DNA of 64,000 nucleotides from Ailanthus altissimus (taxonomy: Eukaryota > Streptophyta > Magnoliopsida > Sapindales > Simaroubaceae): the NCBI GenBank assembly GCA_946807835.1, contig OX327683.1, forward strand, positions 19,473,001-19,537,000, written 5' to 3'. The notes beneath the pieces are model-generated. The model did not search any database, was not told the origin of the DNA, and worked only from the letters and a program-made list of their open reading frames with translations. The translations under genes and the position numbers were made by a program. Positions 23,800-35,955 of the stretch are shown piece after piece. Every line of letters starts with the position of its first letter. The first letter of the stretch is position 1.

Positions 23800-25139
23800 G
23801 AATGACATTTAAAACCTTTACTAATGCTAAAATTACACCTAAACTAGTAAGCGTCCTAATTGACTTACAAAGCTCGAATGGACTCCACTTTCCATTTTTT
23901 CATTTTCATAGATATTCAATCTTGTTTAATTCATTATCCGAAGTAATAAAATTGCTTAACACTCTAATAATTCAGTTGGACATAATTGTTCTTCATCTTA
24001 CCAATAATGAACAATTATGTCCCCTTTACTTCATTCTTGATTTTTCATTATCTATCTACATCCAATTGACACAAAGAATCATTCATACACAAAAATTGAA
24101 CCAAAACACCACTCAAATCCTAAAATCTCTAAAGTGGCCGAATTCACCATCTTCCACCCAACATATTCCTTTTCTCAATTTCTTATTCTAATGACATTCA
24201 AATCATATCAGTTTAATTCTAATGCCCTAACAACATTTAATTGAAGTCTCTACATCAAAATCACACCAAACCCTAATTTATACCTTACCAATTCATTTAG
24301 TTTGGTGTCTTCCTGAGCTTCAAACTTGAATTCAACTCAAATCTAAGTCAATAATTCAAACAAAGACATTAATTGAAGTAATTTTGAAAAATTGTATACC
24401 ACCATCACTAAATAATATTTTTCTTACCTCTTTTCCTTAGATTTTTCACTAGTGTATGATCTATTTAATCTTAGAAACTTGAGCTTAGCTTGATTTTAGC
24501 TTGATCATGCATGGAAAATCACGAAAAGACTTGGATTTACTGCTGAAAAAGGTTCTGCAAGTCTCCCTCTTTTGTCTCCAAATTTTGCTGAAAATCTCCC
24601 CTTTTTGTTTCAAATTTTACTTTTCATTTAAGACAGATTTTTCAGCACCTATTCACCTTATATAGTGCCATCTAAAATGTCCAATTTTTCCCTCAACTAA
24701 ACTCTAAATATCAAAGATACCATTAGTTAGAAATGAAAGCATTTAATTTGTCCATTTTTAACTATTTGACTAAACTAGTCAAACTAACCAAATTACACTT
24801 TTAACTTGGCAATCCATGAGCTTATTCCTCATTGGTTCATTTAAAAAAGGCATGGATTGTATTTCTTAACAAAGTCTTATTCCATATATAAAGTTCACTT
24901 GGAATTTATGTGTGCTTAAGTTGAATTGTTCATTTCTAAGCCAATAGAAAAATTCTGAAAATATTTCATGATTTTCCGATTCTCCAATCAACTGTTAAAT
25001 TACCAATATAGGTCTAATACCTCTCACGCGCCCCATAAAAAAATTCTAATAAGGTTAAAATCGAGTAATCTTACAGTTTCTTTATTGCTTTATACTAAAA
25101 TCTAGGTATCTACACTATTAATAGTAACTGGGTTTTACA
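23800..25139 (-). repeat. Possible Gypsy-type LTR
   Basis: The right end reads, on the minus strand, TGTAAAACCCAGTTAC, a typical TGTAA-ACCC LTR start. The stretch is non-coding with LTR-like texture and contains ttatatagtgcc near 24,658. The left end is unclear and no target duplication was found. If it is a solo LTR, it may have landed in Copia element B, which ends just left of it. Confidence 0.35.
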
Positions 25140-26448
25140 GACACCAATTACAGCTGTCGAAGCTTTGAAACAAGATCATTGGAAGAAAGATCACACACCT
25201 AACGAAATAGTGAAATAAGCTACAATTATTAATTTACTCCTTCCTAATGACCCAGACCCAGAAAGTGACAATAACTCCTCCTCTCATTATATTTTGCCTA
25301 CAATCAACCAAAGATTTTCAATTACACCTCATTTAATGAATATAATCCATCATACTATCAAAGTACAAAACAAATTTCTAGGAATGATTACTTTTATGTA
25401 ATTTTTTTTAAGGGAATTTATCATTTATCTTCCCAATAGATTCTTTAACTAGCAAACACCCTTTAGTGTTTGACAATATCTATAAACAAAAACTTACCGT
25501 TATAGTTGTAATAATATAACTTAACTTTGAAAGGATATAACAATCTTTTTTATTTAAAAAGTTAACAATTACATCTATATAGCACCAAACAGTAACAATG
25601 TACTGTGTAAACAATAAAATTAGCATTGTGCAACATAATTTTAAAAAGTTAAATAGTATTGTATAAATAATAAATTTACATTGTGCTGCAATTAATGAAA
25701 GAGAGATAAAAATTCTAAAGGAGATTGGCATTGACATGGTATTTTCATTTCTGTTTTAATGTCAGATAAAAGGAAGAGGCTAAAAATTGTTCGATAAGAG
25801 ATTATACAAAGAGGAAGACATGGACCATTATTTATGAGTGTGTTTTGGCTAGCTTCCCAAGCTTTTATCATTGACATTGGGGATGTGTTTACTTTGGTTA
25901 GATTGTAAGAGTATTTTTATGACCAAGTTCTTGATTCAATGAGAAGCTTGGGCATATCTTTTATCTTAATATGATTTGACTAAGGAGTTCTCTAAGTAGT
26001 TTTTGAATTATACTTGTGGATTATATCACATGGAAAGGTGGAAAAAGTTGGATTGATGAGGATTTCAATGTGAGTGATTTTAAAAAAAATTTACTGCCTG
26101 TTGGCTGCATTTTAAGTGGGTCAAATTTTTTTAATCTATGTGATATTGTCAAAAACATACACTTACAAAAATGTGCCAAAAAAAAGGTTAATTGAGGCTG
26201 ATTGTAATAAGATTGATAGAGTAGATCAGATGGCTGGAAACGCTTTGTCACCGAGGTTGATAGTTTGTTAGTTATTCAGCATCTTTATCAATAATTTGAA
26301 ACAATTAATTATAATAAAAAATATCTTTATATGTGATTTATTCCTATTAATTTTTGTGTTTGAATTTATTTTTTTAGATATATATATTATTTAAAGTAAC
26401 CTTCATAACATTTTAACTCTTAAAAAATTATTAAAAGATTATATATAT
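25140..26448. other. Unassigned AT-rich region
   Basis: Short open frames on both strands show no family resemblance. A faint Copia-linker-like phrase (AVEALKQDHWKK near 25,150) might continue element B after the LTR-like insert, but nothing after it supports this. Confidence 0.35.
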
Positions 26449-26664
26449 TGTTACAGAAATATAAAGAAGAAAAATTAAAAATAATATTTTTGCATATCTT
26501 TATACAATGAGTTACAATCTATTTATAATAGAGTTGGGAATACAATAAAGGAAAGAAAGTTGGTGACCTTTAATTAACGGTCAACCAATATAAGAAAGGA
26601 AAAGTACATATATAATTAATTATGAATATATTAACCTACAATCAAGGAGCTAATTATGTTAACA
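26449..26664 (-). mobile_element. 3' LTR of outer Copia element
   Basis: Read on the minus strand it starts TGTTAACATAATTAGC directly after a purine-rich gtttacggaagga tract, and ends TTTCTGTAACA at 26,449. It carries a TATA-like ttataaatag near 26,530. The 216-base length is short but within the Copia range. It belongs to the RNase H remnant immediately to its right. Confidence 0.65.
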
Positions 26665-27163
26665 TCCTTCCGTAAACTCAAGATGGCAATGTATTAGTCA
26701 TTTGGAGTTTGCCAACTATGGCACGAAAGCGAATAGGTAAATGAGCTTTAGTAAAAATATTTGCAGACTAATCCTGTGAAGAGACAGGAATAAGATAAAT
26801 AGTACCTTAAAGCACATGATGGCAAATAAAGTGGTAGTTAGTCTATATGCATAATGTGCTTATAAAAGACATCATTATAAGTATTTTGTATAGCACTACA
26901 ATTGTTATAGCATAGTGAAGTAGTAAATGAATGATTAACCCCCATGTCATGAAGTAACCATCATAACCATAAAAGCTTAAAAGTAGTGTCAGCAAAGGTT
27001 TGATACTCTACTTCAATACTGGAACAAGAGACAACCATTTACTTTAATATTGGAACAAGAGACAACCGTTTACTTCTTATTGTACCAAGAGATAAGAAAA
27101 TTACCAAGAAATAAGCAACTATTAATAGTGAAGCAAAGACGATGGTCTTTACATCTAGTTCTT
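26665..27163 (-). pseudogene. Outer Copia RNase H remnant
   Basis: The minus-strand product runs DRRSLTI, FLISWYNKK, then VEYQTFADTT, LLWL, and further HIMHIDTNYHFI, the usual end of Copia RNase H. It is broken by stops and by a small tandem duplication of about 31 bases (around 27,012-27,075, ggaacaagagacaacc twice). The domain stops at DRRS, where the inner element begins. Its missing upstream part would be expected beyond the inner element, near 34.67 kb. Confidence 0.7.
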
Positions 27164-27600
27164 ACTGAATACTTTTATATTTATACGAGCTTCCACTAAG
27201 CTCATGGTCTACTAAGATTAACCATCTGGACCATCTAGATATAAATATACATTGATCTATATTAATTGGTTCCACTCGATATAATCTACATCAGTAGAAA
27301 TAGATCAAGAACATTTAATTCAAGAATATGCTTACATAATGACATATCCTAGGAATGCTTGCAACTCTTTACAACTATATCATTGTTAGTATATTTTTAA
27401 GTTTTTGTTTAATTTTAGACAAGGTTTTAACTCTTTATACCTAAACTCATTCGATCAATATAATGTCTGAAATGTTACAAGCATCTTACCTTAATAAAAT
27501 TAATTATTTAGTGATTAATAAAATATTTAGTTATTACATAAGTATGAAATATAATATTCATACAAAAATTGGGATAGTACATAAACACAAATTCCAATAA
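27164..27600 (-). mobile_element. Left LTR copy of inner Copia element
   Basis: It aligns with 34,217-34,671. On the minus strand it starts ttattggaatttgtg after the purine tract taagcgggag (27,601-27,610). Alignment is lost at 27,164, where outer-element RNase H begins, either because that is the LTR end or because of a deletion. About 437 bases remain. Confidence 0.7.
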
Positions 27601-27809
27601 CTCCCGCTTACTCTAGTGCCATTCGTATTTGCATCTAATACCTAATGACTCCGTTTCTTAAACACCTTACGAGTTAAGGCCTGAGTTAGTGGGTCCGCTA
27701 AATTATTTACAGAATCAACTCTATGAAATACAACATTTTATCAAGTTAAGATCTCTCTAATAATGTAGTATTTTCTCTCCACGTGTTTAGATCTCTAGTA
27801 AGCACTTGG

Positions 27810-29080
27810 CTATTTATCCTGTGCAATGGCCTCATTGTTGTCGCAATATAATGGGATAGGATCCACGAAACTTGGGATTATACTGAGTTCTGCGACAAAC
27901 TTCTTAATCCACACTGTTTCTTTTATTGCTTCTAAAGCTGTAATATATTCTGCCTCTGTGGTTGAATCAGTTGTGGATCTCTGTTTGACACTCTTCCAAC
28001 TTATGACGGAGCCATTAAGCATAAACATATATCCAAATATAGACTTTCTATCATCCGGATCAGACTGAAAGTTAGAATCAATGTATCCTCTTACTTGTAA
28101 ATCATTTTCTCCATAAATGAGAAACTTGTCCTTTATACCCTTAAGGTATTTAAGGATATGTTTGATTGTCATCCAATGATTATCACGTGGATTAGACTAG
28201 TACCGACTCGTAACATTTACAGCCATACTAATATTAGATCTCGTACACATCATGGCATACATTAAGCTTCCAACAGCTGATGCATAAGGCATGTCAATCA
28301 TTCTAACCCTTTCCTCTTTCTTCTGAGGACACATCATTCTCGAAGTATAAATGTCATGTCTATAAGATACATTAACTATCTTACAGTTACTAAAATTGTA
28401 CCTCTTCAAGATACTATCAATGTACGAAGATTGGGAAAGTCCTATAAGTCTTTTAACTTTATCTTTATAAAGCTTTATACTCAGTATATAAGAAGCCTCT
28501 CTCAAATTATTTATAGAGAAATTCTTACTTAGGTAACTTTTTATTAACTGTAACATACCAATATCATTCCTAATAATCAATATGTCATCCACATAGAGAA
28601 TTAAGAAGATAGCCATGCTACCACTGACCTTTTTATACACGCATGCCTCATCTTCATTTTTAATGAAATAAGACCCTCTAATTACTTCACTGAAATAAAT
28701 ATTTCAGTTTCGGAAAGCCTGCTTAAGTCCATAAATGGACTTCTTTAATTTACTTACAAGAACAAAATAAAGGCTGGATGAAAAACATTTAGGTTGTTCC
28801 ATGAATATTTCTTGCTCAAGATATCCATTCAGGAATACCATCTTTACATCCATCTGCTAAATTTCAAAGTCATAGTATACAACAATTGTCAATAATATCC
28901 TAATTAACTTAAGCATCCCAACTGGTGCAAAGTTTTTCTCAAAATCAATCATAGATCGTTGAATATAACCTTTTTCTACTAAACGGGCCTCGAAGGTATC
29001 TACCTTCCAATTGGGCCCATGCTTTCACTTGTAAACCCATTTACAACCGATATAAACTATTCCTTCAGAAAACTCAACCA
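27810..29080 (-). pseudogene. Inner Copia reverse transcriptase and RNase H
   Basis: Reading leftward: FEARLVEKGYIQ and IDFEKNFAPV (near 28,980), QMDVKMVFLNGYLEQEIFM (near 28,830), IYGLKQA, LILYVDDILIIRND (catalytic YVDD intact, in the open piece 28,197-28,640), SNISMAVN, then RNase H with GYIDSNFQSDPDDRKS, GSVISWKS, TTEAEYITALEA and LYCDNNEAIA (27,810-28,172). The two large open pieces are split by one in-frame stop near 28,196. Decay is mild compared with the outer element, which fits a younger insertion. Confidence 0.85.
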
Positions 29081-30640
29081 AGTCTCAGACTTGGTTTTGA
29101 TGCATAGAGTCAATTTTGAATTTCATAACATCTTGCCATTTTTCTAAATTAATATCTAACATTGTCATTCTGTAGGTTAAATGACCGTTTTCTTCAACTA
29201 AAAAAACCTTAGAGGTACCTTCAGGTATTATACCATACCTTTCAAGTTATCTCGATATCCTTTGTGACCTATGTAGAAGATGTGTAAAAGGTAATTTAGT
29301 TGATTGAAGATGTGGTTTCATCTCTATTCATTCTGATTGACTTCATCAAAATCAATCTTCTCACAATCTTTATGGTCCATAAGAAACCATATCTCTGGGA
29401 AAGTGGCATTCCGAGCAACGAACACATTTCATTGCTCGGAATCATAGAACTGGTATCCCATTGAATTCATGGGATAACTAATAAACCGATGCTTGTACCC
29501 CCTGGGTACAAGTTTATTTTATTGTGTAACTGTGTAACTCCTACATAAATAGGACAACTCCAAATCTTACAATATTAAGACTCGAATTCCTTCCAGTCCA
29601 TATCTCGTAGAGAGCGGAGGAAACAACTTTAGATGAAACTCTGTTCAATGTATGAGTAGTAGTTTGTAGAGCATAACCCCATATATATTCAAAAAGATCG
29701 ATGAAGCTACAGAGTAGCTGAAGGACTATACTGAGAGAGAATTCTATTTTTTTTAAATAAATCAAAAATTCGTTGTCTACGTATTCACCGTCTCGATCTA
29801 AGCAAATGAATTTAATATACATTTCAATTTGTTTCTCTACTTCAAGCTTAAATTTTTGAAGTTTTTAAAGGTTTCAAACTTATGTCTCATAAGAAACACA
29901 TAACCATATCGTGACAAATCATCGATGAAGGTCACGAAGTATTGAAATCCACCATAGCATCATGATTTATTGGACTACATACATCACTATGTATAAGTTC
30001 TAATAAACTAATGGCACGGTGTCTAACACTAGTAAATGGTGATTTGGTCATTTTTCTTTGAATACATGATTCACAAATTGGATAAGGTTCTATAATCAAA
30101 TCAGGTATTCAACCATCCTTAACCAAACGGGATAGGCGTCTAATGCTTATACAACCCAATCTCATATGCCACAATTCTGTTTCATTTAAAGTTTCTAAAC
30201 TACTTGCTGTGTTTACTTGTACATTCATGATATTTTATATTGCATTTAATACATAATTATCATTAATTAACTGACAATCAGCTATCAAATATTATGCATA
30301 TCATATAAATATAACGAATGATTCTGTATATACATATGATCTCACTATCAAGTACAGGAAAAGATATTATTTATCTCAAAATACTAGATACATAAAGATA
30401 ATTATACAACACTATCGTTTTGTTATATGAGAGATTTAAATTAAAATGTCCCACAGTCTCGACTTGAAGGAAATCTTCATTTTCAACATGAAGCTAAATC
30501 TCTCATGATTGCAAAGTCTAACTTTTCTCAGACCCTACAACATATTACAGATGTGAAAAGAACAAGTAGTATCCAATACCTATCAGGATTAACATCATAT
30601 CCTAAAGAAATTTCAATAATATGTAAACGTATACTTGAGG
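29081..30640 (-). pseudogene. Inner Copia integrase and protease region
   Basis: This lies between the reverse transcriptase (left) and gag (right), in Copia order. A 93-residue minus-strand piece (29,541-29,822) begins with a degenerate FICLDRDGEYVDNEF, close to the LRSDRGGEY integrase block, and continues to ALYEIWTGRNSS, the usual PYELWTGRKPS. Further right the conceptual product carries gag-pre-integrase features near 30,150. Stops are frequent. The protease motif was not recognised. Confidence 0.65.
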
Positions 30641-31468
30641 GAGTCTTTTTTACTGAGGCAAGGTAGTTCTGGCAATTTCTCTTCCAATGTTCTTTCTTGC
30701 CACAATGGAAACACTTTTTTTTTCTTTTTTTTGTGATTTGGATATGGGTCGCCTTTGAGGACTAATGCTGGGCGTTTGCCTCACCTTCTTTTTCTTTTTT
30801 TCTTTAGACTTCCTAGAAGCCCTAGGGGTAAAAGATGAAGCATCTTGAACAAAGAATGACAATCTTGCCTTGTTCATGTCCTCTTCTACTATCTTCAATA
30901 TATTATTAAGATTAGCATAAGACGTGGTCATTCCTTGCAACTAAAATTCATTATGAACTGTCTGAAAGACCCAAAAGCGACAGAGAATCAAATTATTTTC
31001 CTGAGATTTGTTCGGCGTAATGTCCATTATTTCCAACCTCTTGATTATAGAAATCATATTAAGGACATAGAGACTCACATGACTACTTTCAAAAAGTTTA
31101 CACGAAAAAAGTGATTTTGCAACCCTATATGTCTCAACCTGAGGACGGTTGCCAAACAGCTCCTTCAGATGGAGTATAATACTAAATACATCACCCATGT
31201 GGGCATGCTCTTTCTGTAAACCTGTAGGCATAAAGGCAAGCACGTAAGATTTAAGTTTTAAATCATCATCCAACCATTTCTGATAAGTCACTCTCTCCTC
31301 TGAGGTGGCTTCATAAAACATTTATGTGGGCAAGCATTGATCTATCATATATCCAAATTTTTTTAAATCGAGAACAATTTTCAAATTTATCAACCAGTCT
31401 TTATAATTCTCAACGCCTTTAAGTTGGTTTGCATCCAATATGCATGCCAACGGATTAGATGAGGCCAT
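30641..31468 (-). pseudogene. Inner Copia gag
   Basis: The start codon at 31,468 opens MASSNPLACILDANQLKG, followed by NYKDWLINLKIVL and, after a stop, a 126-residue piece (30,941-31,321) with YQKWLDDDLKLKSYVLAFM and the rest of a UBN2-type gag. The next piece (30,650-30,940) has GMTTSYANLNNILKIVEED and a lysine-rich part. A zinc knuckle, CFHCGKKEHWKRNC, is intact but in another frame near 30,700. Gag is therefore interrupted by at least two in-frame stops and one frameshift. Confidence 0.8.
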
Positions 31469-31691
31469 TTTATCTTCTTAAGAGAAAATAAGAGATGTTA
31501 ATGGAAAATAATTATTTCAATCGCTAATTTTCATTTTAGATTAAGGATATAATTAAATTATAATTTTCTAAATCTAAAACACCCTTCCATTACTTTACAT
31601 AATCCCCTAAAACTCTCAAAAAGAAAAACGACAATTTTAAATTCTTTAAATTGTACAACATGAAATAGATCCGATTCGCATTTTACTCCGA

Positions 31692-31957
31692 CCTCACGCT
31701 TTAACAATATTGGCCATTGTAAAATTCAAAGGTATACAACTCTTGTCAATTGCATCTCATGCAATTCTTATCACTGATCCTAAATACGCCTTAACCTCAC
31801 GCTTTAGCAATATTGGATAAGTGTATTTTATATTAACTTATTAATGATCAAATATATATTACTAATATTACCCTCACGCTTCAGCAATATTGGGTAATAC
31901 GTTAACATATATTTACCTCATCATACCAAAAAAGTCCCTCACACTTTAGTAATATTA
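31692..31957 (-). repeat. Four-copy dispersed motif in the inner Copia leader
   Basis: A block close to cctcacgctttagcaatatt occurs at 31,692, 31,795, 31,872 and 31,936 (spacings 103, 77 and 64). The blocks are well kept while the sequence between them is not. It lies just upstream of gag on the minus strand, in the untranslated leader or at the LTR edge. Function is unknown. Confidence 0.75.
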
Positions 31958-33136
31958 GAAAAGACCGATATGACCTAACTAATATCGTATTGACAAGACG
32001 GATCAACGTGTAACATTATCTCATAAATGTACACTATTCAAACTAATTAAAATAGATTACTAAATTCTATCCCTATCTCATGAGATTATGATTCTCAATC
32101 ACACATTTGTTTTATGCAAATACAATTAACCCCTACTTGTAGGGCTTCCATTATGGTTACTAGCACAAATAAATGGACCACAGTATTATATAACAATTAT
32201 AAATAGCAAAAAATAAATTATTTATTTTTAAACTCTTTAAAAATAAACATTTGGAGTATCTAGCCTAATTACATTTTCTTTATATTCTAGAAATTGTGAC
32301 ATTGAAGGCCCAGCCTCCAATGTCACAGAACCAACCTAAACACATTGCGGTGCTAAGCTCTCTATCCTAGCACAACAACACTTAGCCTACAGAGCTGCGA
32401 CATCCCTTTCAGTTACGTCTCGATTATAAAATTTTTTCAACACTAGAAATACATAATCAATAGCACTAAAAAATCTAAAATATGCCACGTACACTCCAAT
32501 GTAAGCACAAACAGCACACAACACATTACTAGTGCTATATGTATGTATCGTGCTATCGATAAATGTATACATTGTTAAAAAAATAATATGTCATACATAC
32601 AACGCAGTGAAAATACACAATACATTATCTTATTATACTAATGAGATTAAAAACTTATTTTTGAAATGTATTTTTAAACAAATCTAATTAAGAATGTGAT
32701 AAACCTTTTTACACTAAACTAATAATTTCACTTTTTTAAAATATTCAAAGCAACACTTATTTTTTATATTTATTTTTATATCGTGAAGTTAACTCCTTAA
32801 CTTTGTAAAGCAAAATCAATTCAATGCACTCCACAAAGCTCTCAAATACTTAACTATTTATATAATAAATGGCTGCCACTAAATTTGCCAATTTTAATAT
32901 TTCATTTGTAATTGAACGACTAAGTAAAAGATTAATGGCATTCGTTGGTAATTGTATGTTTAAATGGGTGGCAATTCATTTCTAAATGCCTTGAATGAAT
33001 ACCACCAGTTACGTAAGCAATTTGCTTTTGATTCATTGAATAACAAAATCATATAGCCTTTATTTTTTAGATTACTTAATAGTATTACAACAAATGACAA
33101 TGAATTGTTAAACTAAAGAATCAAATTCATTTTAAT
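31958..33136 (-). other. Inner Copia leader or LTR part, non-coding
   Basis: No conserved frame is present. A short GC-richer island near 32,285-32,400 contains gtgacattgaaggcccagcc followed by a partial inverted copy, ggctgggccttcaatgtcac being its complement. No tRNA-iMet primer site was found between gag and the right LTR, so the LTR border is undefined. Confidence 0.4.
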
Positions 33137-33533
33137 AGTCGAATTATAAATTAAAATAATAATTATTTTATTCATTTAATAATTTTTTTTATTAATGCCT
33201 TATTTAGTATTCATATAAAGTATTGGCATAATTTGAGGTATATACTAAGTAGATAAAAGTGTCAACTCTCGCTTAATATAATCTTTGGTGTAAAACTTAA
33301 ATCTTAACTACTTCCTAAAAAACTCTGACTAAATAAATGGTCGAATGAAATATATTATGAAATAAAAATTATTTCATAGTTTTATCCACCAATGCTCAAT
33401 TTAGTATCCATACAAATTATTGACACAACTTGAGGCATACATTAGGCAGATAAAAGTGTCAAGTCTCACATAGCACAATCTTAAGTTTAACACTTAAACC
33501 TTAGCTATTCCCCGAGAGACCCTGAAATAAATT
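33137..33533. repeat. Imperfect tandem duplication, about 197-base period
   Basis: Two adjacent copies (about 33,137-33,336 and 33,337-33,533) share, in order, blocks such as tttagtat(t/c)catacaa, cataatttgaggtata against cacaacttgaggcata, agataaaagtgtcaa, and a common end cctaaaaaactctgact against ccgagagaccctga. They differ by many substitutions, so the duplication is old. Confidence 0.7.
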
Positions 33534-34216
33534 CAAGATTTTCAAAAACTTCCCGAATCAAAAAATTTGATCCAATGCACTACCCACGTGCTCAACAAGT
33601 ACACTTCATATTGTGAAATTTCCTAGGTTCACACTCAATTTGTCTCACGAAACATTTCTATAAATCTATCATTGATACCCCCACAGATGCGTTATAAATA
33701 AAATAAAATGGCGAGTTAAACTATACAAGTTGAGGTTAATCTATATTCATACAATCCTTCTGTCATAAATATTCTAGAAGAGTAAAAATATAGATCAACA
33801 TCATTAAGTCAACCATAAATTTATCACCTTAATTCATACTCCGATCAACAATATTCGTAAACTCTTTTGTGATATTGTTTATACCACGAGAAACTCTTTC
33901 TTGAGTTTAATTCTTACGGTTATAAGACTTTCTGAAATACAATTTTGGAGCATTTGGATATTTGACTCACTGACAGATCTTATATCTATACATACCAGAC
34001 TCTATAAGCATCGAACCATACCCAGTGACACCTAGGGACTAGACCATGAAAGGTCTCTGACATGTGTAGAACCTAAGTATGGTGGATCACTCACAATCCT
34101 ACCATAGTGCTCAGGTCAAAGGACCATGAATACTATTCAACTTGAGAGGACCCTCTATTAATGATTTATGAGATATCTATTGGAGGTCTTCTGTGAGTCA
34201 TTTCAGTATCCAATAT
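33534..34216 (-). other. Possible U5-side extension of the inner Copia right LTR
   Basis: Non-coding. It joins directly to the alignable LTR part at 34,217. In the left copy the alignment stops at the equivalent point, so this is either leader or the LTR part that was deleted on the left side. Confidence 0.4.
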
Positions 34217-34671
34217 TTACTGAATACTTGTATATTTATATGAGCTTTCACTAAGCTCATGATATGCTAAGATTAACTATGGTCTGTTAAGATTAACCAT
34301 CTAAACCATTCAGATATAAATATACATTGATCTATATTAATCGGTTCCACTCGACAGACCTTGCATCAGTAAAAATAGATCATGAACATTTAATTCGAGA
34401 ACATGCTTGCACAATAACATTTTCTAACAACATTTACAACTATGTCATTGTTAGTATATTCACAGGTTTTTGTCCTATTTCAAACAAGGTTTTAACTCTC
34501 TACACCTGATCTGAACTCCTTCAGATTAATATAATATCCGAAATATTACAAGCATCTTACTTTAATAAAATTAATTAATTAGTAATTAATAAAATATTTA
34601 TTTATTACATAAGTATGAAATTATAATATTCATACAAAAATTGAGGTGGCCTATGAGCACAAATTTCAACA
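34217..34671 (-). mobile_element. Right LTR copy of inner Copia element
   Basis: It aligns over its whole length with 27,164-27,600, including ctgaatactt, ctaagctcat, gatataaatatacattgatctatattaat, the ggttttaactct block, and the terminal aaatttcaaca, which reads TGTTGAAATTT on the minus strand. The sequence past 34,672 is reverse transcriptase of another Copia. Confidence 0.75.
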
Positions 34672-35955
34672 CAAATAATAGATTTAAATTTAAAAAACCG
34701 TGCTTGAGGTGCCTGTATAAATCCATTTAAAGCCTTGTGAAGATGATAGACCTAAAGGAGGCTATATATAAACCTCTTCGAAAAGATTGCCATTGAAAAA
34801 GGCATTCTTAACATCCATTTGAAATAGTTGCTAATGCTTAGCAGCATCAGTTACAATAAGACTACGACAAAAAATGAGGCGAGCTACTGGAGCAAACATC
34901 TCATCATAATTATACCATACTTCTATGTGAACTCTTTCTAGATTTATACCTTTCAATCGAACCATTTGCTCAAGTCTTTATTCTATAGACCTATTTACAA
35001 CCAGTCATAGATTTATTTCGAGGCAAATCAATAAAATCCCAAGTCTAAGTGCGTGAAAAAGCCTAAATTTCTTTCCCCATTGCTTTCTACCATAGAGGGT
35101 TAGTACTAGCCTTACAATGGGTGCAAGACATATATAGAGACACAATGGTAGAATAACCGTGAAAATTATGAAAAAAAGACAAAAGGTTGAGTTACCCAAC
35201 CCAAAGACATATTGAAGGATTAGAGAGATTATAATCTAACTCATGAAAAGGAACTAGAGACTTAGAAGAAAGAGTAACTAGATGATCCATAACCAAGGTA
35301 GATGTATCATAAGAGATTACAAGTTATACAATACTATAAGAGCTATCAGATGAAGAATTACTAAGACTTATAGGTGAATCATTAATAAAAAGATAAATAG
35401 TAGGATTTGCGAAATAAATGTGAAGATGTTATGTTAACTCAAAATGGAGAAAGACTTAAGAACATTTTATGTTCCCAAAAGGTAACATGACAACATATGC
35501 ACTATAAACATTTAGAAAGAGGATCCTAACACCAATACCTTTTTATGTTCAATACCATATCCTAGAAAACAACATAAGCATGCTTTTGGTTCTAATTTAG
35601 TATACATATATATATATATACATATATATAAAAGGTTGTAAAAGAATAAAACAAGTACTACCAAAAACACAAAGAGACTAATAATCAGGACAATGACCAT
35701 ACAAATGCTCATAAAGAGATATATTACCAATAACAAGAGAAGAAAATCAATTAATGGTATATATAGTAGCAAGAGCCGCTTCACAAAGAAAATTTACAAG
35801 ACAAGAAAAAGAGGTTAAAAAAGGCTCGAACAATATCAAGAATATGCTTATGTTTTCATTTTGCATGCCCATTTTGTTGGAAGATACTTGGACAAGATCT
35901 ATTGATAATGTTTCCATTTTATGAAAGAAATGAACAAGAATAGAATCTCTATATT
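34672..35955 (-). pseudogene. Outer Copia integrase and N-terminal RT, decayed
   Basis: Reading leftward from 35,955: integrase FQQNGHAK followed by a stop where the family has QQNGxAERKHRH (near 35,865), then LEPKACLCCFLGYG (35,580-35,540), and the reverse transcriptase with NYDEMFAPVARL, QMDVKNAFFNGNLFEEVYI (near 34,800) and QAPQARFFKFKS just before the inner LTR. Many frameshifts are present. The next expected piece, the YVDD palm, is missing, and RNase H resumes at 27,163 on the far side of the inner element. Confidence 0.75.

Noticed and set aside
23793..24191. A 132-residue open frame
   Set aside because: It has no recognisable domain and falls in a non-coding LTR-like stretch of low complexity. 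The length is reachable by chance in this composition.
31692..31957. CRISPR-like array reading of the four-copy motif
   Set aside because: Only four imperfect copies with uneven spacing in a plant retrotransposon leader, with no cas genes. It is a repeat within a mobile element.
27164..34671. A 5-base target duplication around the inner Copia
   Set aside because: The bases left of 27,164 (near cttac) and right of 34,671 (caaat) do not match, so no duplication is claimed; a deletion at the left junction would remove it.
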